A DNA stretch of 64,000 bases from Curvularia sp. ZM96 (GCA_022457065.1 JAJGBQ010000006.1:682001-746000); one strand, 5' to 3'. Shown: positions 32,964 through 44,042, counted from the first letter of the stretch. The notes: generated by a model not told the origin, from the sequence alone. Numbers and translations are program-made.

Positions 32964-33326
32964 GTTGTTTGCCAGACCCGGAAGTCGGATTATCTGAGGT
33001 CTGCGTGAGCCGTAGGGTGGAGCGCGTGCTTTGGTTTTGTGGTCGAGTGCCCGTCAGGAAAAAAGTTGGAGCTTCGGCAGAAAGCGGGCGGTGACGAGCG
33101 TGCGGAATCTTGGCGCGTAAGTGTGGCTGATAAAGTGTGGCTTGGATGGCGTCTTTAGCGCGTCACGTCGCGTGTCCTGCAACTGTCTTTTGGTCATCGT
33201 TCCAGGGCGTGACCGCATACCCTGCCTTTACGACGTTTACGCACGCAATTGATATTCGAGTGATATCTATCGTTCCCCTGGGTGTTTCCTGATGTTACGA
33301 ATGTGCTGGTAGCTCTGGACGTGTAT
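32964..33326. promoter_or_regulatory. Bidirectional promoter UTP8/ELG1
   Basis: 363 bp between the divergent start codons, GC-rich on the UTP8 side with several CGCG-containing words (for example GCGCGTCACGTCGCG at about 33159-33173). It contains the short upstream frame described separately. Confidence 0.5.
33292..33312 (+). promoter_or_regulatory. Short upstream open frame before ELG1
   Basis: An ATG at 33292 opens a six-codon frame (MLRMCW) that stops with TAG at 33310-33312, 14 nt before the ELG1 start. If the transcript begins upstream of it, this frame could limit ELG1 translation. Transcript evidence is lacking. Confidence 0.35.
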
Positions 33327-36300
33327 ATGGCCCTCACAGCAGTACAATCTGCAATGAATCTGGAGGCAAAGAGCGTACATCCATTCTTTTCCAAGCCTCC
33401 AAGTATGTTCCTGGCGAGACCGCGGATACGCAAATACTCACGCCTTCTATAGATGGTCAAGCGCCCAATCCCTTGCGAACCACCAACGATGTTCCAACAG
33501 ACAATGTCCATGACGCTTCCGAATGTACGGATACGGACTCCAAGCCGGGCAAAGGGCGCAAGAAGAAGGCGACAAAGAGCAGTGGGGTAAAGGAAAGGAA
33601 CCTTGTGTCTCATACAAAAAATCAGGCATCTCTGGATCGATTCACAAGACCTCCGCCAGCACAAACAACAAGTGAGAACATTGCAGATGGTACCAGCAAT
33701 CCGACCGAAGCCTCTTTGGACGTCGATCCCAACCATGATCGAAGGAAAAGGCGGAAGACGGACTCTCCAGAACCGTCGCTTAATTCATCAAACTTGGTAC
33801 AACAGCCACCACTGTCTCTCAATTGGCATCAACAATTACAAGTCCAAGTAGACGGGTCAGCGGATTTTGGCCCAAAACCAAACACCATCGTGCACACCGA
33901 CGTGGCCATGACCGACATATCCGAAGCACCTCAATACAATCAGAAGGAACACTCAAACACATCTACTGCACCTAGTACACCATCGTTGCCAGCCTGCCCG
34001 GAATCCGTCGCTGTGCCATCCGAAACTACACTAGAAGATCCGAAGAACATCACACCAAAGAAGCAGATCAAGGTTACAAAAAGTGGCAGGCTTGTTTCTA
34101 GTCCACCAAAACAATCAGCAGACCCAGTCTCACCCCCAAAGAAAAAACGAGGCCGGAAGCCCAAAGCCAAAGTCATTCCTACAGTGACAGTGATCAAGTA
34201 TGGTACGGATGCAGCAAGCAGATCCATAATCGGCCAAAAGATTGCAGATATTCTGAGCACAAAGAAACCATCAACTAAAACCCAAGCGCCTCAAAAGAGC
34301 GTGCAGTCGAAACCAGCTGTGCCACCTAAAGTGACGCATCCTTTCTTTCGTGGCAAGGCCCAGAAAGACGCACCTGCAGTCAAGGTTGTTGCCGAGCTGC
34401 CACCAACGACACCCAGGAAAAGCGCAGTTACACCCGGAAAACTACGTGCTGAAACTCGGAGAGATCAGTCACCAGAGCCTACCTCATTCTACAGCAGGGG
34501 ACTACAGACAAGCAAAGTTGGCAAGCAGTCTGGTCTCAACGAACCATCATGGCCGACTGGCGAGAACGTACATGTTCGTAATTTGGAGGCAACAATGCTA
34601 CCACCGCGACTTCATAATCTCAACCGTGTACAGCTAGCGTTGAGACCCCGGAAGATGAAGAACGCCGTTGTAACGCTTCCAGAACATGAAGACATGGTTT
34701 CAAGGCTTGTGCAAGATCTCCCCAGTGTTTCTAATCGGAAGGATAACGAGCGTGCAGTGGAATTCGGACCTCCCGAAGATGTCCGTCTTCCAATACGTCT
34801 ACTTACCACTGGTCCTGAGATAAAACGTAAAGTATGTGAACAGTTGTTGACCAGGCAACCACAAACGCTACATACAGCTATTCAAGACCTTCTCGGAGAA
34901 ATTGAGTACTCACTTACGCCCTTTGATGAGGGAAGATGCGAGACTCAATCTTGGACCCAAAAGTATGCCCCGAGGTCCTCAGCTCACGTACTACAGACTG
35001 GCACGGATGCAGTAGTACTAAAGGATTGGTTGGAGAGTCTAACTGTTATGGCTGTTAGTGGTGCGTCAAAAACTACTGCCGCTGTAGATGCAAAACAACC
35101 ACCTCGCAAGAAACGCAAAAAAGCCCTCGATAATTTCATTGTACCAGACGATGAAGAGGAGGAGGAGGACATGGTGAGCCTTCCAGACGTCGAAGGGAGA
35201 AGCTACAGGGAACCAGGCTCTTTCCGGCGACCACAGTGGGCACGTGATAAGAATGTAGTGCTGATCAGTGGGCCTCATGGTTGTGGTAAAAGTGCAACTG
35301 TCCACGCAGTAGCCAAAGAGATGGGTTTTGAAGTGTTCGAGATCCATGCCGGAATGCGTCGCTCGGGAAAGGACATTCAGGACAAAGTAGGTGATATGAC
35401 TGGAAATCACCTGGTGAACCATAAACGCAACGCAGCATCCATTCAAGAACCTCTTCAATCCGTAGGTTCTACGGAGGATGGCGGCGTAGATGCGAGCCTT
35501 GAGAAAGACATCAGCAGCGGGCGGCAAGGCACCATGACATCCTTCTTTCAAGCAAAGGCTGGGGCAGCAGCTTCAAAACCAAAAGCTCAAGCACGGCTTC
35601 AAGAAGTCAAGAAGTCCCTACCAGCCTCGACCCAAGCACCACTGCCACTCGCACAATCATCACGTACATCGCAAAAACAATCCCTCATTCTTATTGAAGA
35701 AGCGGATATCTTGTTCGAAGAGGACCAACAGTTTTGGGCGCAGATCACGAAGATTGCATCTCTATCGAAACGCCCCATAGTTATTACTTGCAACGACGAG
35801 CGGCAAATACCAATGCACGATTTGCCGCTCGCTGCTGTTCTGCGCCTCCAGCCTCCTCCTGTGGAGCTCGCGACTGACTATTTGCTTGTCGTAGCTGGTA
35901 AGGAAGGACACGTCCTTGAACGGCAGGCGGTGAAAGAGCTCTATCGGTCAAAAGCTTGTGATCTTAGAGCAAGTATTGTGGAGCTTGACTTTTGGTGTCA
36001 GATGTCTGTTGGAGACCGGAAAGGCGGCCTGGAGTGGATGTATCAACGCTGGCCGCCAGGCAAAGATGTAGATGAACACGGTCAGACTCTAAGAGTTGCT
36101 AGTAAGGACACATATCAGTCCGGTATGGGCTGGCTCTCGCACAACGTCTTTGGAGCCTCGGACAATGCCGCTTTTGACAAAGAAGAAGAACTCCTGCAAG
36201 AAGTTTGGACTGATTGGGGCATCAGTCCTTCTGACTGGGGATCTTCAGTGACGACTAGACGACAAACTCCCAACACACAGAATGCAGAGCCTTTCCGGCG

Positions 36301-37144
36301 CATTCAAGAGCTTAAGCGTTTAGATGCCTACGCCGAGTCACTCAGTGCGGCAGACATCTTCTGTCGCATTGACCTACCAACATACGACAGCGATCACGAC
36401 CAACCCACTGATGCCTCTCAACCTCCAGTTCCAGAGAAATCGCGCCTCAGCTACACACTCGCGGCACCCCTTATTCAAATCGACCATTACGCCGACTTTC
36501 TGAGCCTAGACACAGCACTCACAACGCAGACCCACCTGCTCCTCCAACGTGCATATCCCGAAGTGGCTCAAGAACGGTGCTTCACATCGCCCAGTCCTTC
36601 ATCAGCTGTGTCGGAGAGCGTTTACGCGCAAACTATTCTTCAACGCCAACAAAACAAGAAAACAAAGACTAGACTCACCCGTCATGACTTTTCCGTAGCC
36701 CTCGACTGTCTTGCTGCACCCCCGGACCAACTCCTCCCCGAACGCACCTCATTTACGCTTACCCCTTCATCTTTCGATCGCACACTCAGCCTCATCACAC
36801 TTGACCTGGCGCCGTATGTCCGCAGCATCGTAGCGCATGAGCAGACACTTGAACAGCAGCGGAACCGCATGGCTGATGTGCTGGGTTCAAGTGGTGGTGG
36901 TTTGGGAGTAAAGAAGGCGCGCACGACGAGGGCGAGCCGCGTTGCGCTCGAAGGAGGTGTCAGAGAGTCTAAGAGAAAGGATAGGTGGTTCGATGCCCAT
37001 GTTGACTTTGACGCCGTCATGAGAACGGCAGGAAGGGGTTGGGCGGGACTGGGTTGGAAGGGTACAGAGGGCGATGAGGTGGCTAGCTTGGCAGGGTCAG
37101 AGAGGGACGGCGAGTTCGAGTACGAAGATGAAGACATGTTATGA
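33327..37144 (+). CDS. ELG1: Elg1/ATAD5-type PCNA unloader, RFC-like AAA+ subunit
   Basis: Large subunit of the alternative clamp loader that removes PCNA from chromatin after replication, partnering Rfc2-5. Exons 33327..33402 and 33453..37144 (50-bp intron, GTATGT to CTATAG) give 1255 residues. The first exon encodes MALTAVQSAMNLEAKS, then VHPFFSKPP, the short conserved opening of fungal Elg1 proteins. The N-terminal 550 residues are disordered, Ser/Thr/Lys-rich, with an AT-hook-like KKKRGRKPK near residue 225. The AAA+ core has Walker A GPHGCGKS at residues 632-639 and Walker B ILIEEADILFEED near 770-782. A basic patch PRKKRKKALDNF precedes the AAA domain. The C-terminal clamp-loader helical domain follows, ending in an acidic tail. 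An acidic EEEEED insert sits between about 590 and 600. Confidence 0.9.
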
Positions 37145-37678
37145 TAGAGTGAGTGGGGTGCGGTTGTGGGAAGGTATAGATAGATACACATATGACTGAA
37201 CGATTGCGTTGTAGCATTTCGACCTATTCTGGGTCCTTTTAGCCATATGCATTTTATATAGGACGATCATGTAGCATTAGTTTAGATAGAACCATTATAA
37301 CGAAGAGACAGTATACAGACATTACACATGAGTCAAGCACAGAGACAAGATAGAAAGGCATAAGAATTTTGAAATTACAAAAAGCCCTACGACTAACGAA
37401 TACCCCACGTGTGCATGTGAGTTGTAGCACGCAATCAAGCATACGTATAAACCGACTATAAAAACAAATAACTCCAGACCTGACCCTGTCGGGCAAACAG
37501 GTGCTTTAACGCCTTAACCCAATTCAACTTCTCATGTTGCCTAATCCGATTTCGTCTTGTCAAATTCAGATGCATTCGATCATTCATATTCCCCTTCCAC
37601 CGTGCCCTTCAACTTCTGATACTCTTCACTACACGACACCATATGCCTAAGCTTGATACGCTTTGTGTTGCGAACAAA
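37145..37678. other. Convergent 3' regions
   Basis: 534 bp between the stops of ELG1 and the ubiquitin protease gene; AT-rich on the left. Nothing coding noted. Confidence 0.5.
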
Positions 37679-39922
37679 CTACGTCGCCGACACTAGGGGC
37701 AAGCTCTGCCTCTTGCGCTGCCCTCTGCTCGATGCATTACCAGCAGTGCGCATCATATTCGGCGAGATTTTAGAAACAGGTAGTGATTTCAGCGGCGTGG
37801 GCGCGTCAGCCTCAGAGTCAGAGGTTAATTGCGTCGAGGGTGCGTCTTCTGATTCTGCGTCGCTGGCCTCTGTTTCGAGCTCGGTTTGTGATTGTGGCGG
37901 TGATAGCTCGGTTGGGGTCGTGGTAGCGTCAGATGAGGTTTCATTTATTAGTTCTGGCAATTCCTGAATCGGAGGTATCTCGAGTTGAGGTTGTTGCGGC
38001 TTGCCAGTTGACTTGGCAGGAACGTGATCTATCAGATTATCTTCGTCGTCTGGTAGAGCAATGGAAATAGCTTCTTCGTCTACAGGATCTTGTGTGTAGG
38101 CTGTAACATCAACTGGTGGCAATGGAGCATCCTCGGCGATTGTGGCGCTCTCTGTTGCGGATGGAGTCGAAACAGGAGATGACTCGTCGATGCGTTCATA
38201 GAAGAGCATGAATACATTGCCCTGATGCGCTTCTTGTTCCGACACAGGGTAAACACTGTCATCGCTAAAACGCCACCATTGTTCTGGTGGAGGAGCGGAT
38301 GCGTCTTCTCGCGTTTGTTGCTCCTGGTCATCTTCGCTATCGTTGTCTTTGTTGTCTTTGTCTTTCTCATCTGCTGATGAGACATCAACTGCCTCACTCT
38401 CGCTTGGCTGTGAGGCAGTCTTTGGGTGCGACCGGTAGCAAACATAATGTCCGTTGCCATGTGAGCCGTAGTGGGTGACAGCAGCCCGCAACCGATATTG
38501 GAAGGGAGAATTTGACATCGGCTGACCCTTTGGTAACATGGATTCCCTAGGATCTCTTGGCCATTCTTCTTCAGACATGACAGGCTGTTGGGAGCCAGAC
38601 AGTGCGCCACCCAGGCACCAGTTGCCTAGATCAAGAACACTCGGGTAAGAGACTCCAGCAGTGTTTTTGAATGGCATGCCAGTGTACTCATTGAAGCTAC
38701 TGCGATTGACATGAAGCACCAACGATTGGGGTGCGCGGGCGACAACTGCCTGTTTTGATTTAGTGCTCTGTACCCAGTTCTTCTTGGGTACGTTGAGAGT
38801 CTTCAGTAGTGTCTTGTCCTCAAAGTCCTCCTTTTCCAAAGCCTCTTGCACGGCATCAAGTCTGGACTTCAATGGCGACTCTGGCTTAGCAGCAATCAAA
38901 GGTGTCAGAGTTCTCTGCAACTTAAGCAAGGTGCACTTCGCACACTCAACGCCATCAATGAATTCCAAGGTCGTATATTCGTCGAGACATTCGCGAATGT
39001 CGTACCCGTGATTCTTTCCCAATGATACGGTGATGCAGTTGAACGGGATGAGTGTAAGGCCCTCTGAGTAACCGCAGACCGTGCAACCAACGCGCTGGGC
39101 AAGTCGGCCCTCGAGAGGGTTTGGTGGGGCTTGTATGGTCTTTTCTTTGTCGTCTTTCGCTCCTTCCTCTGTCTTTTCATCTACACTTGGTGAGTCGCTG
39201 AGAACCTTTGTGACTTCCAACCAGGAGACAGAGGAACGCCTCTTACTGCTCGCAGTCTTCTTAACCTCTTCATCCAGCGCATCGAGTATCTTGCTATAGT
39301 ACTCCTGCGCATCTTGCTGCTCGAAGGTACTCATCGACTTCAGCTTGCCGCGTATCCAAAAGTGCCGCCCCTTATTCTCTGGGTCGTTGAGTTGCGTGAT
39401 GATTTCGAACAACGCGCCATTGGTGCTTTCAGGGGAGAGTGAGGGATGTTCGGACGTGGTCTTTTCGAGGTAGTGGCGTAAAGAGGGGAGGGAGGCAAGG
39501 CCTTGAATGACACTGTTCTGGTAGCAAGAGTTGCTAATGTTGCCCAAGCCAGGCGGAGCGTCACCAGAGCCCATAGAAAGAGCGCTCGCCATGCCTCTGA
39601 CGCCTTTCTGCAACAGACTTCCAGGACTCATGCCAAAGAGGCTACCCAACATGCCTCCGTTCTGTGCCACTGAGCCATCACTTGATTCGGATCCAGCCAC
39701 GGAACTGAACGAGGATGCGCGCGAGCGTAAGACTTCTGCCGCCATCTTGAAAATCCGGCGTATGTAGAATCCGGCAGGGAAACCTAGATAATCGAGAGAC
39801 TTGAAGAGGATATATACACCTAGGATAACACCGAGGAAAAGGGAGGTGGTAGAGGAATGCGAGTCGGCTGTGTTCCAGCGTTGTTGGTAGGCGTCAAGTT
39901 CGGGGTATTCGCCGTAGCTCAT
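37679..39922 (-). CDS. UBP1: Membrane-anchored ubiquitin-specific protease (Ubp1-like)
   Basis: Cysteine protease that removes ubiquitin from proteins; an N-terminal membrane segment (residues about 26-50, TSLFLGVILGVYILFKSLDY) suggests anchoring to the ER or mitochondrial surface, as in Ubp1/USP30-type enzymes. Single exon, 747 residues. The Cys box GLGNISNSCYQNSVIQGL contains catalytic C133; the QQDAQEYYSKILDAL segment follows. A zinc-binding pair CTVC and CAKC lies in the fingers. The His box is THYGSHGNGHYVCYR with H492, followed by EQWWRFSDDSVYPVS carrying the aspartate. An acidic, Asp/Lys-rich insert (about 510-540) interrupts the His region. The final 150 residues are low-complexity Ser/Thr/Asp/Glu and probably disordered. 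The gene symbol is by architecture, not by a search. Confidence 0.9.
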   Translation of the reverse strand: MSYGEYPELDAYQQRWNTADSHSSTTSLFLGVILGVYILFKSLDYLGFPAGFYIRRIFKMAAEVLRSRASSFSSVAGSESSDGSVAQNGGMLGSLFGMSPGSLLQKGVRGMASALSMGSGDAPPGLGNISNSCYQNSVIQGLASLPSLRHYLEKTTSEHPSLSPESTNGALFEIITQLNDPENKGRHFWIRGKLKSMSTFEQQDAQEYYSKILDALDEEVKKTASSKRRSSVSWLEVTKVLSDSPSVDEKTEEGAKDDKEKTIQAPPNPLEGRLAQRVGCTVCGYSEGLTLIPFNCITVSLGKNHGYDIRECLDEYTTLEFIDGVECAKCTLLKLQRTLTPLIAAKPESPLKSRLDAVQEALEKEDFEDKTLLKTLNVPKKNWVQSTKSKQAVVARAPQSLVLHVNRSSFNEYTGMPFKNTAGVSYPSVLDLGNWCLGGALSGSQQPVMSEEEWPRDPRESMLPKGQPMSNSPFQYRLRAAVTHYGSHGNGHYVCYRSHPKTASQPSESEAVDVSSADEKDKDNKDNDSEDDQEQQTREDASAPPPEQWWRFSDDSVYPVSEQEAHQGNVFMLFYERIDESSPVSTPSATESATIAEDAPLPPVDVTAYTQDPVDEEAISIALPDDEDNLIDHVPAKSTGKPQQPQLEIPPIQELPELINETSSDATTTPTELSPPQSQTELETEASDAESEDAPSTQLTSDSEADAPTPLKSLPVSKISPNMMRTAGNASSRGQRKRQSLPLVSAT

Positions 39923-40493
39923 AGCTCTGAGGGAGCAAAAATAAAAATGAAACGTGCAAGTCGCCGCAGGATGCTGTGATCAGCAGCCGAGGCGAACAGA
40001 GCGAAGGTTGGTGAATGATGATAAAGCAGCGATGGCACAAATGGGAAACGGTTGGTCGAGTAGTTCAGCCCTCAGGCCAGCGCATGGACGGTGTCGAACA
40101 GAGCAAACGCGGTGGTGTGTTTGTCTGCGACATGGGAGAAACGGGTGAACGCGACAACGGTCGAAGGTGATGGTGGGTGGCGGAGCGATGGCGAGAATGT
40201 CCCAAGGCAAGGGCTTTGGGGCCGATGATTATGAATGGTGATCGGAGAAGGTGCGGGCGTGCATTTAGCGTCCGAAGTGGATCCGGAATTTTGGCCCTTG
40301 ACGAGCTAGTGGGGAACTTTTTGGACGTAGATTTGTGAGATTACTCTCGACATTTCAAATATTTTTGACAAGCCTTTCGATAGAGCTTGTAGAAAAAATT
40401 AACTCTTTGCACACGAGACCTAGTTAGGCAGTGCAATTTGAAAGCAGACGAGAAAAAACTGCATCCATCGCTTCAGTGCATTATCGCAACATC
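39923..40493. promoter_or_regulatory. Bidirectional promoter UBP1/ALB1
   Basis: 571 bp between divergent starts. No TATA box or gene identified; the region nearest ALB1 is A-rich. Confidence 0.45.
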
Positions 40494-41122
40494 ATGGCGA
40501 AAACCGCAAAAGTTAAGAAGCGCCGTAAGTTTCTCACAATACGTAAACATTTCCTATAATTCCTCTAACAAACCCAACAGAAGTCACCGTACACTCTCGT
40601 GCTGCGCGCCGCGCCGCCTCTCCATCTCTCGACCTCCCCAAATCCGCCCAAAAACCCGCTCACACAACACGCGACTCGGCCTCGCCCTCGCGGCCCTCGT
40701 CCATCAACCCACATGCGCTTGCCGCCAAAGATGCAGGCATCCAAAAGCGACAGAAAAAAGGCACAAACATGACGCGGGCACAGCGCTTGCGCCACCAAAA
40801 GGGTCTGGAACGTGCAGAAGAGAATATGGATAAGCTGGCCAACAAGCGGCTGAAGAGTTTGGGAAAAGGGAAGAAGATTACCGAGAGGTCTAAGGGCTGG
40901 GAGGATATCAATGGCGAGGGGGTGAAGAAGGGTAACAAGGCGACTACGCTAGAGGACGAGGCCGAGCAAAAGAAGAAGGAGAGAGAGTGGGTGAGCGACG
41001 AGGATATGGATGAGGGCGAGGCTGGTGCGGCGGATGGTGAGGTCAAGGGGGAGAGCAAAGAGGTCGATGTTGCGATAGCGCAGAGTGTGGCGGCGCCGGT
41101 AGAGGAGGAGGAGATGTTGTGA
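40494..41122 (+). CDS. ALB1: Ribosome export factor Alb1
   Basis: Small basic protein that accompanies Arx1 on pre-60S ribosomal subunits during nuclear export. A 31-nt first exon (40494..40524, MAKTAKVKKR plus one base), a 56-bp intron (GTAAGT to CAACAG) and exon 40581..41122 give 190 residues. The family core begins right after the splice: VHSRAARRAASPSLDLPKS. It continues with AGIQKRQKKG, MTRAQRLRHQKGLERAEENM and the helix DKLANKRLKS. The C-terminal half is acidic and ends EEEEML. The short first exon is supported by the expected MAKTAK opening. It is divergent from UBP1 and convergent with the DUF4211 gene (242 bp between stops). Confidence 0.9.
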
Positions 41123-41364
41123 GCCCAGGGACGAAGAGGCACAATGCTCAAGACGTTGATGTCACGATGAACAAGCATGATACCCAGATTTCATGAATCA
41201 ATCTGTTGCTTTTTACATTGACCATCGTTTTGTATCAGCTTTGCTAACCAGGCACGTCCTATTCAAAAACACAGGGTATCCAGATCAAACTTCAACCTTT
41301 CCCCTTAATAAAACACTGATTTTGACACCGCCATTCCTCAAACGCAACCAAGTCGCCCAAGAAC

Positions 41365-43419
41365 CTATCGACGATTCCGTCCCCACCCATTCCTATAGTC
41401 ATTATCTGCTTCCACGGCCGCTGTGACTTGATTCTTGTACGAGTGGTACAGCTCCCGAATCTGTCCTTTAGCTTCCATGGCATTCACAATCTTCCTCGCC
41501 GCCTTATCTCTCTTCCGGTCACTCCAACCATCTCTCTTGACCAGCTTCTCTGCTGTCAAGTGACCTTCTGCCTTTAGGTAATCCTTGACCCATTGGTAGA
41601 GATGGTAGCGCCAATGGTACAAGGTATGTGCGACCTGTGCATTAACCCTGCAGGTCGAACCCACTGGAAAGCGATGAGATTCTGGGGGTATGCGTTCTTT
41701 CCGGTAGTTGTAACTCGGCTTTTCGCCGTTGAGCATGGCTTCTGAATCAGACGAGAAGCCTGAAGAGTCGCTGTCGGAGTCCGAGTCTGAGTCACTGGCG
41801 ATAGGCTCAAGCGTTTCCGGGTGGTAAGGTTGTCCTTGGAGGAGAATCTCCGAGCTTGCGGTATGGTTGGTACGGTTACAGGCTTCGCAATGTGGAGACA
41901 TTACTGCTCTTTCGGCCGCGCTAAGGTCATTGATCATAATATCTGGGCGGGCGCAAATAGCCCGTGTGAAGTCTGCGGTCCAAGCCGATGATGTATATTT
42001 TGACCCCGCGAGACCCTTCACTTCGTCGTCGAGTTTTCGGAAAGTCGCCGTATAGACATACTTGGTGGACTCGAAGCCCGGATGGATCTTCTTCATGACC
42101 ATCCACTCAACAGCGTGTCTGAAAAGCTCCTTCGTCTTCGCCCTAGAAAGGCTGAAGGCTAACCGCATCTCGTCCAAATCAGCGTTTGCCGAGGGCTCCC
42201 CAATAACATTTTCTTCGTCGTCGTCGATGAACTGGTCATCATCCTGATCTTCTTGGAACATGTCGAGTGCGTTGGCCTCACGATCTGATTCTTGTTCCTC
42301 ATCGCTGTCACCCTGGCCCGAAGCCCCCATATCACTATCTGGTTCTTCCTTGACGACGTCAAGTTCTGATTCGGGGTCTGTGTCTACCACGACTGCTCTT
42401 CGTCGCCCAGGCGTCGCTGTAGAAGAGGGCTCGTTTGTGCCAGCCCGTCGTCTTTTTAAGGCTTCGAGGGCTTCTTGTCGCTTGTTCTTGGTTGTTTTAT
42501 ACGTGCTGCTTAGCCCGCGATCTGCGACTGGGGACGATCGCAGGTACGCGAGCTCTTCTCTGAGTTCCTCTTTCTCTTCATCATTCTTAGCGTCATCTGG
42601 TTCTGCATCTGACGCTGAAAGTGTCCCCGTCCCATGTTCTCTAGGTTCAGGTTTGATCGGTGTCTCATCCTCGTCTTCAGATGCGGGCCGCCGCCTCTTG
42701 AGCTTGCGCCTAGCGCTGCGAGGCGGACTCTGATCTTCTTCTTGCTCTTCAACAGATGGAGAGCGTCTTTGTATAGCCTCCCGCTTAGAGCTACGGGATG
42801 GTCGGCGGAGCTCGTCTTCTTCTTCTTCCTCATCATCATCGGGCGTAGGAGATTTCCGAGCAGCTCCCCGCCGGGTGCTGCGAGGTGCAGGTTCTGGTGT
42901 GCTTTCCTTCTCTTTGCGCTCCTTACTTTTCTTCTTCTCCTTTTTGGCCTTCTTCTTTTCCTTCTTCTTGTTTCCTTCGTCCGAGCTTCCAATCTCAACC
43001 TCGACAGTGCGTCGCTGACGCTTCCGCGGTATGACTATCACGGTTGGTCTTTCATCTTCAGATTCGCTGGACGGTTCCTCGCGCCGGCGCTTCCGTGACT
43101 TAGGCTCAGGCTGCTTTTCAACTTGCTCCTCCTCTCCATTTATGCTCTCAGAGTCACTGGCGTCATTTCCTGGGCCGCTGAACATGCCTCTTTTTGTCAC
43201 GACCACCAGCTCGTCTTCGCTTGTGGAGTCTTGGTGTTTCTGCTTCCTTGTTGTACTAGGCATGCTTTCAGTCAACTTTTGCTGCTTTTGGGGCGGTCTC
43301 GTCGGCAAGCCAGCTGTAGATGCGGTGGCAGCGGATGCAGTCGCTTGGGTCGATTGGGAAGCAGGTGAGAAATTGATCTTTGTCTGCCGTTTGCGATCGC
43401 GGATTTTCTTACGCGCCAT
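41365..43419 (-). CDS. DUF4211-domain nuclear protein
   Basis: Uncharacterised nuclear protein, 684 residues, no intron. The chosen start is MARKKIRDRKRQTKINF at 43419; the frame is open a little further upstream but without another ATG. Residues 1 to about 400 are highly charged and disordered, with alternating lysine/arginine clusters (KKKEKKKAKKEKKKSKERKEK-like) and acidic runs (DDDEEEEEDE). The DUF4211 domain lies at about 400-560: DDQFIDDDEENVIGE, LFRHAVEWMVMKKIHPGFE, KLDDEVKGLAGSKYTSSAW and HCEACNRTNHTAS, the last with a CxxC pair. An aspartate-serine run (SDSDSDSDSDSS) follows. The C-terminal part (VGSTCRVNAQVAHTLYHWRYHL) is conserved-looking. Chromatin association is inferred only from composition. 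Confidence 0.85.
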   Translation of the reverse strand: MARKKIRDRKRQTKINFSPASQSTQATASAATASTAGLPTRPPQKQQKLTESMPSTTRKQKHQDSTSEDELVVVTKRGMFSGPGNDASDSESINGEEEQVEKQPEPKSRKRRREEPSSESEDERPTVIVIPRKRQRRTVEVEIGSSDEGNKKKEKKKAKKEKKKSKERKEKESTPEPAPRSTRRGAARKSPTPDDDEEEEEDELRRPSRSSKREAIQRRSPSVEEQEEDQSPPRSARRKLKRRRPASEDEDETPIKPEPREHGTGTLSASDAEPDDAKNDEEKEELREELAYLRSSPVADRGLSSTYKTTKNKRQEALEALKRRRAGTNEPSSTATPGRRRAVVVDTDPESELDVVKEEPDSDMGASGQGDSDEEQESDREANALDMFQEDQDDDQFIDDDEENVIGEPSANADLDEMRLAFSLSRAKTKELFRHAVEWMVMKKIHPGFESTKYVYTATFRKLDDEVKGLAGSKYTSSAWTADFTRAICARPDIMINDLSAAERAVMSPHCEACNRTNHTASSEILLQGQPYHPETLEPIASDSDSDSDSDSSGFSSDSEAMLNGEKPSYNYRKERIPPESHRFPVGSTCRVNAQVAHTLYHWRYHLYQWVKDYLKAEGHLTAEKLVKRDGWSDRKRDKAARKIVNAMEAKGQIRELYHSYKNQVTAAVEADNDYRNGWGRNRR

Positions 43420-43793
43420 TTTGAAAAAGTCCTTCTCCAAGCCTGTCTCACCGCCTGTCTCTCAGTGTCCGCTCACTGCTGTTGCTATTCGCGTCACGAT
43501 CGCGGCGAGGAATGTGCGCGTTGCGCAAACGGTGTCCTTGTCGCAGGCGGTGTTGCAAAGTTGCCTCGAGGAGGTTTTCAGCGCATGCGAATTCAGGAGT
43601 ACACGGCAATTGCTTTAGTTAAAAGTTCGATGTCGAGGTAGCATGCGAGGTCGCAGTGGGGCGAAATTAGAAAGATTACAAGGGTCCGGCGTTGGAGGCA
43701 AAACGCGCGAGCACGTGCAACAACGTCATCCACGAATACGTTATTTCTCATTACCAACAACTCAACTCAACTAAGTAACCATATCCCTTCGCC
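43420..43793. promoter_or_regulatory. Divergent promoter, DUF4211 gene and microprotein
   Basis: 374 bp between two divergent start codons. The right end carries a CAACTCAACTCAACTAAG leader preceding the microprotein ATG. No TATA box seen. Confidence 0.4.
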
Positions 43794-44042
43794 ATGTTGT
43801 TTCAACCTAAGCCAGGACTAGGTATCTTTTATTCTATGCTCTATTTCTCAAAACTTCTTATTACTCTATAACTTGGGTAGGCGTTTTCAGTCTCTGTTGT
43901 ATTCTCTGTTGGTTTTTGGGGAGTTATGAAGTGTAACTATGCTGAGGGTAGATTCAATCACGGATTACATACGAGTGCGAAATACTGGGAGCAGTATCGC
44001 TTTCATGATCCGTCAAATTCCGGTCAACTGTTTCGGGATTGA
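43794..44042 (+). CDS. Predicted 59-aa single-span membrane microprotein
   Basis: Proposed here from two short exons, 43794..43821 and 43891..44042, with a 69-bp intron (donor GTATCT, acceptor TTTTCAG). The joined frame has 60 codons including the stop. The N-terminus MLFQPKPGL is followed by a hydrophobic stretch made across the splice, VSVVFSVGFWGVM (about residues 10-22), then a polar tail (KCNYAEGRFNHGLHTSAKYW, ending SNSGQLFRD). The leader before the ATG (CCCTTCGCC) fits fungal starts. Such a layout resembles small subunits of mitochondrial or ER membrane complexes, but I cannot name a family. An alternative acceptor at GGGTAG (43880) gives a shorter frame. Confidence is moderate because only sequence features support it. 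Confidence 0.45.

Noticed and set aside
42260..42998. Long Ser- or Arg-rich frames on both strands within the DUF4211 gene
   Set aside because: Products of acidic/basic codon repeats of the true gene in other phases.
43340..43419. RQTKINF near the DUF4211 protein start as a PCNA-binding (PIP) box
   Set aside because: The canonical Q-x-x-(I/L/M)-x-x-F-F spacing is not met because serine and proline occupy the aromatic positions.
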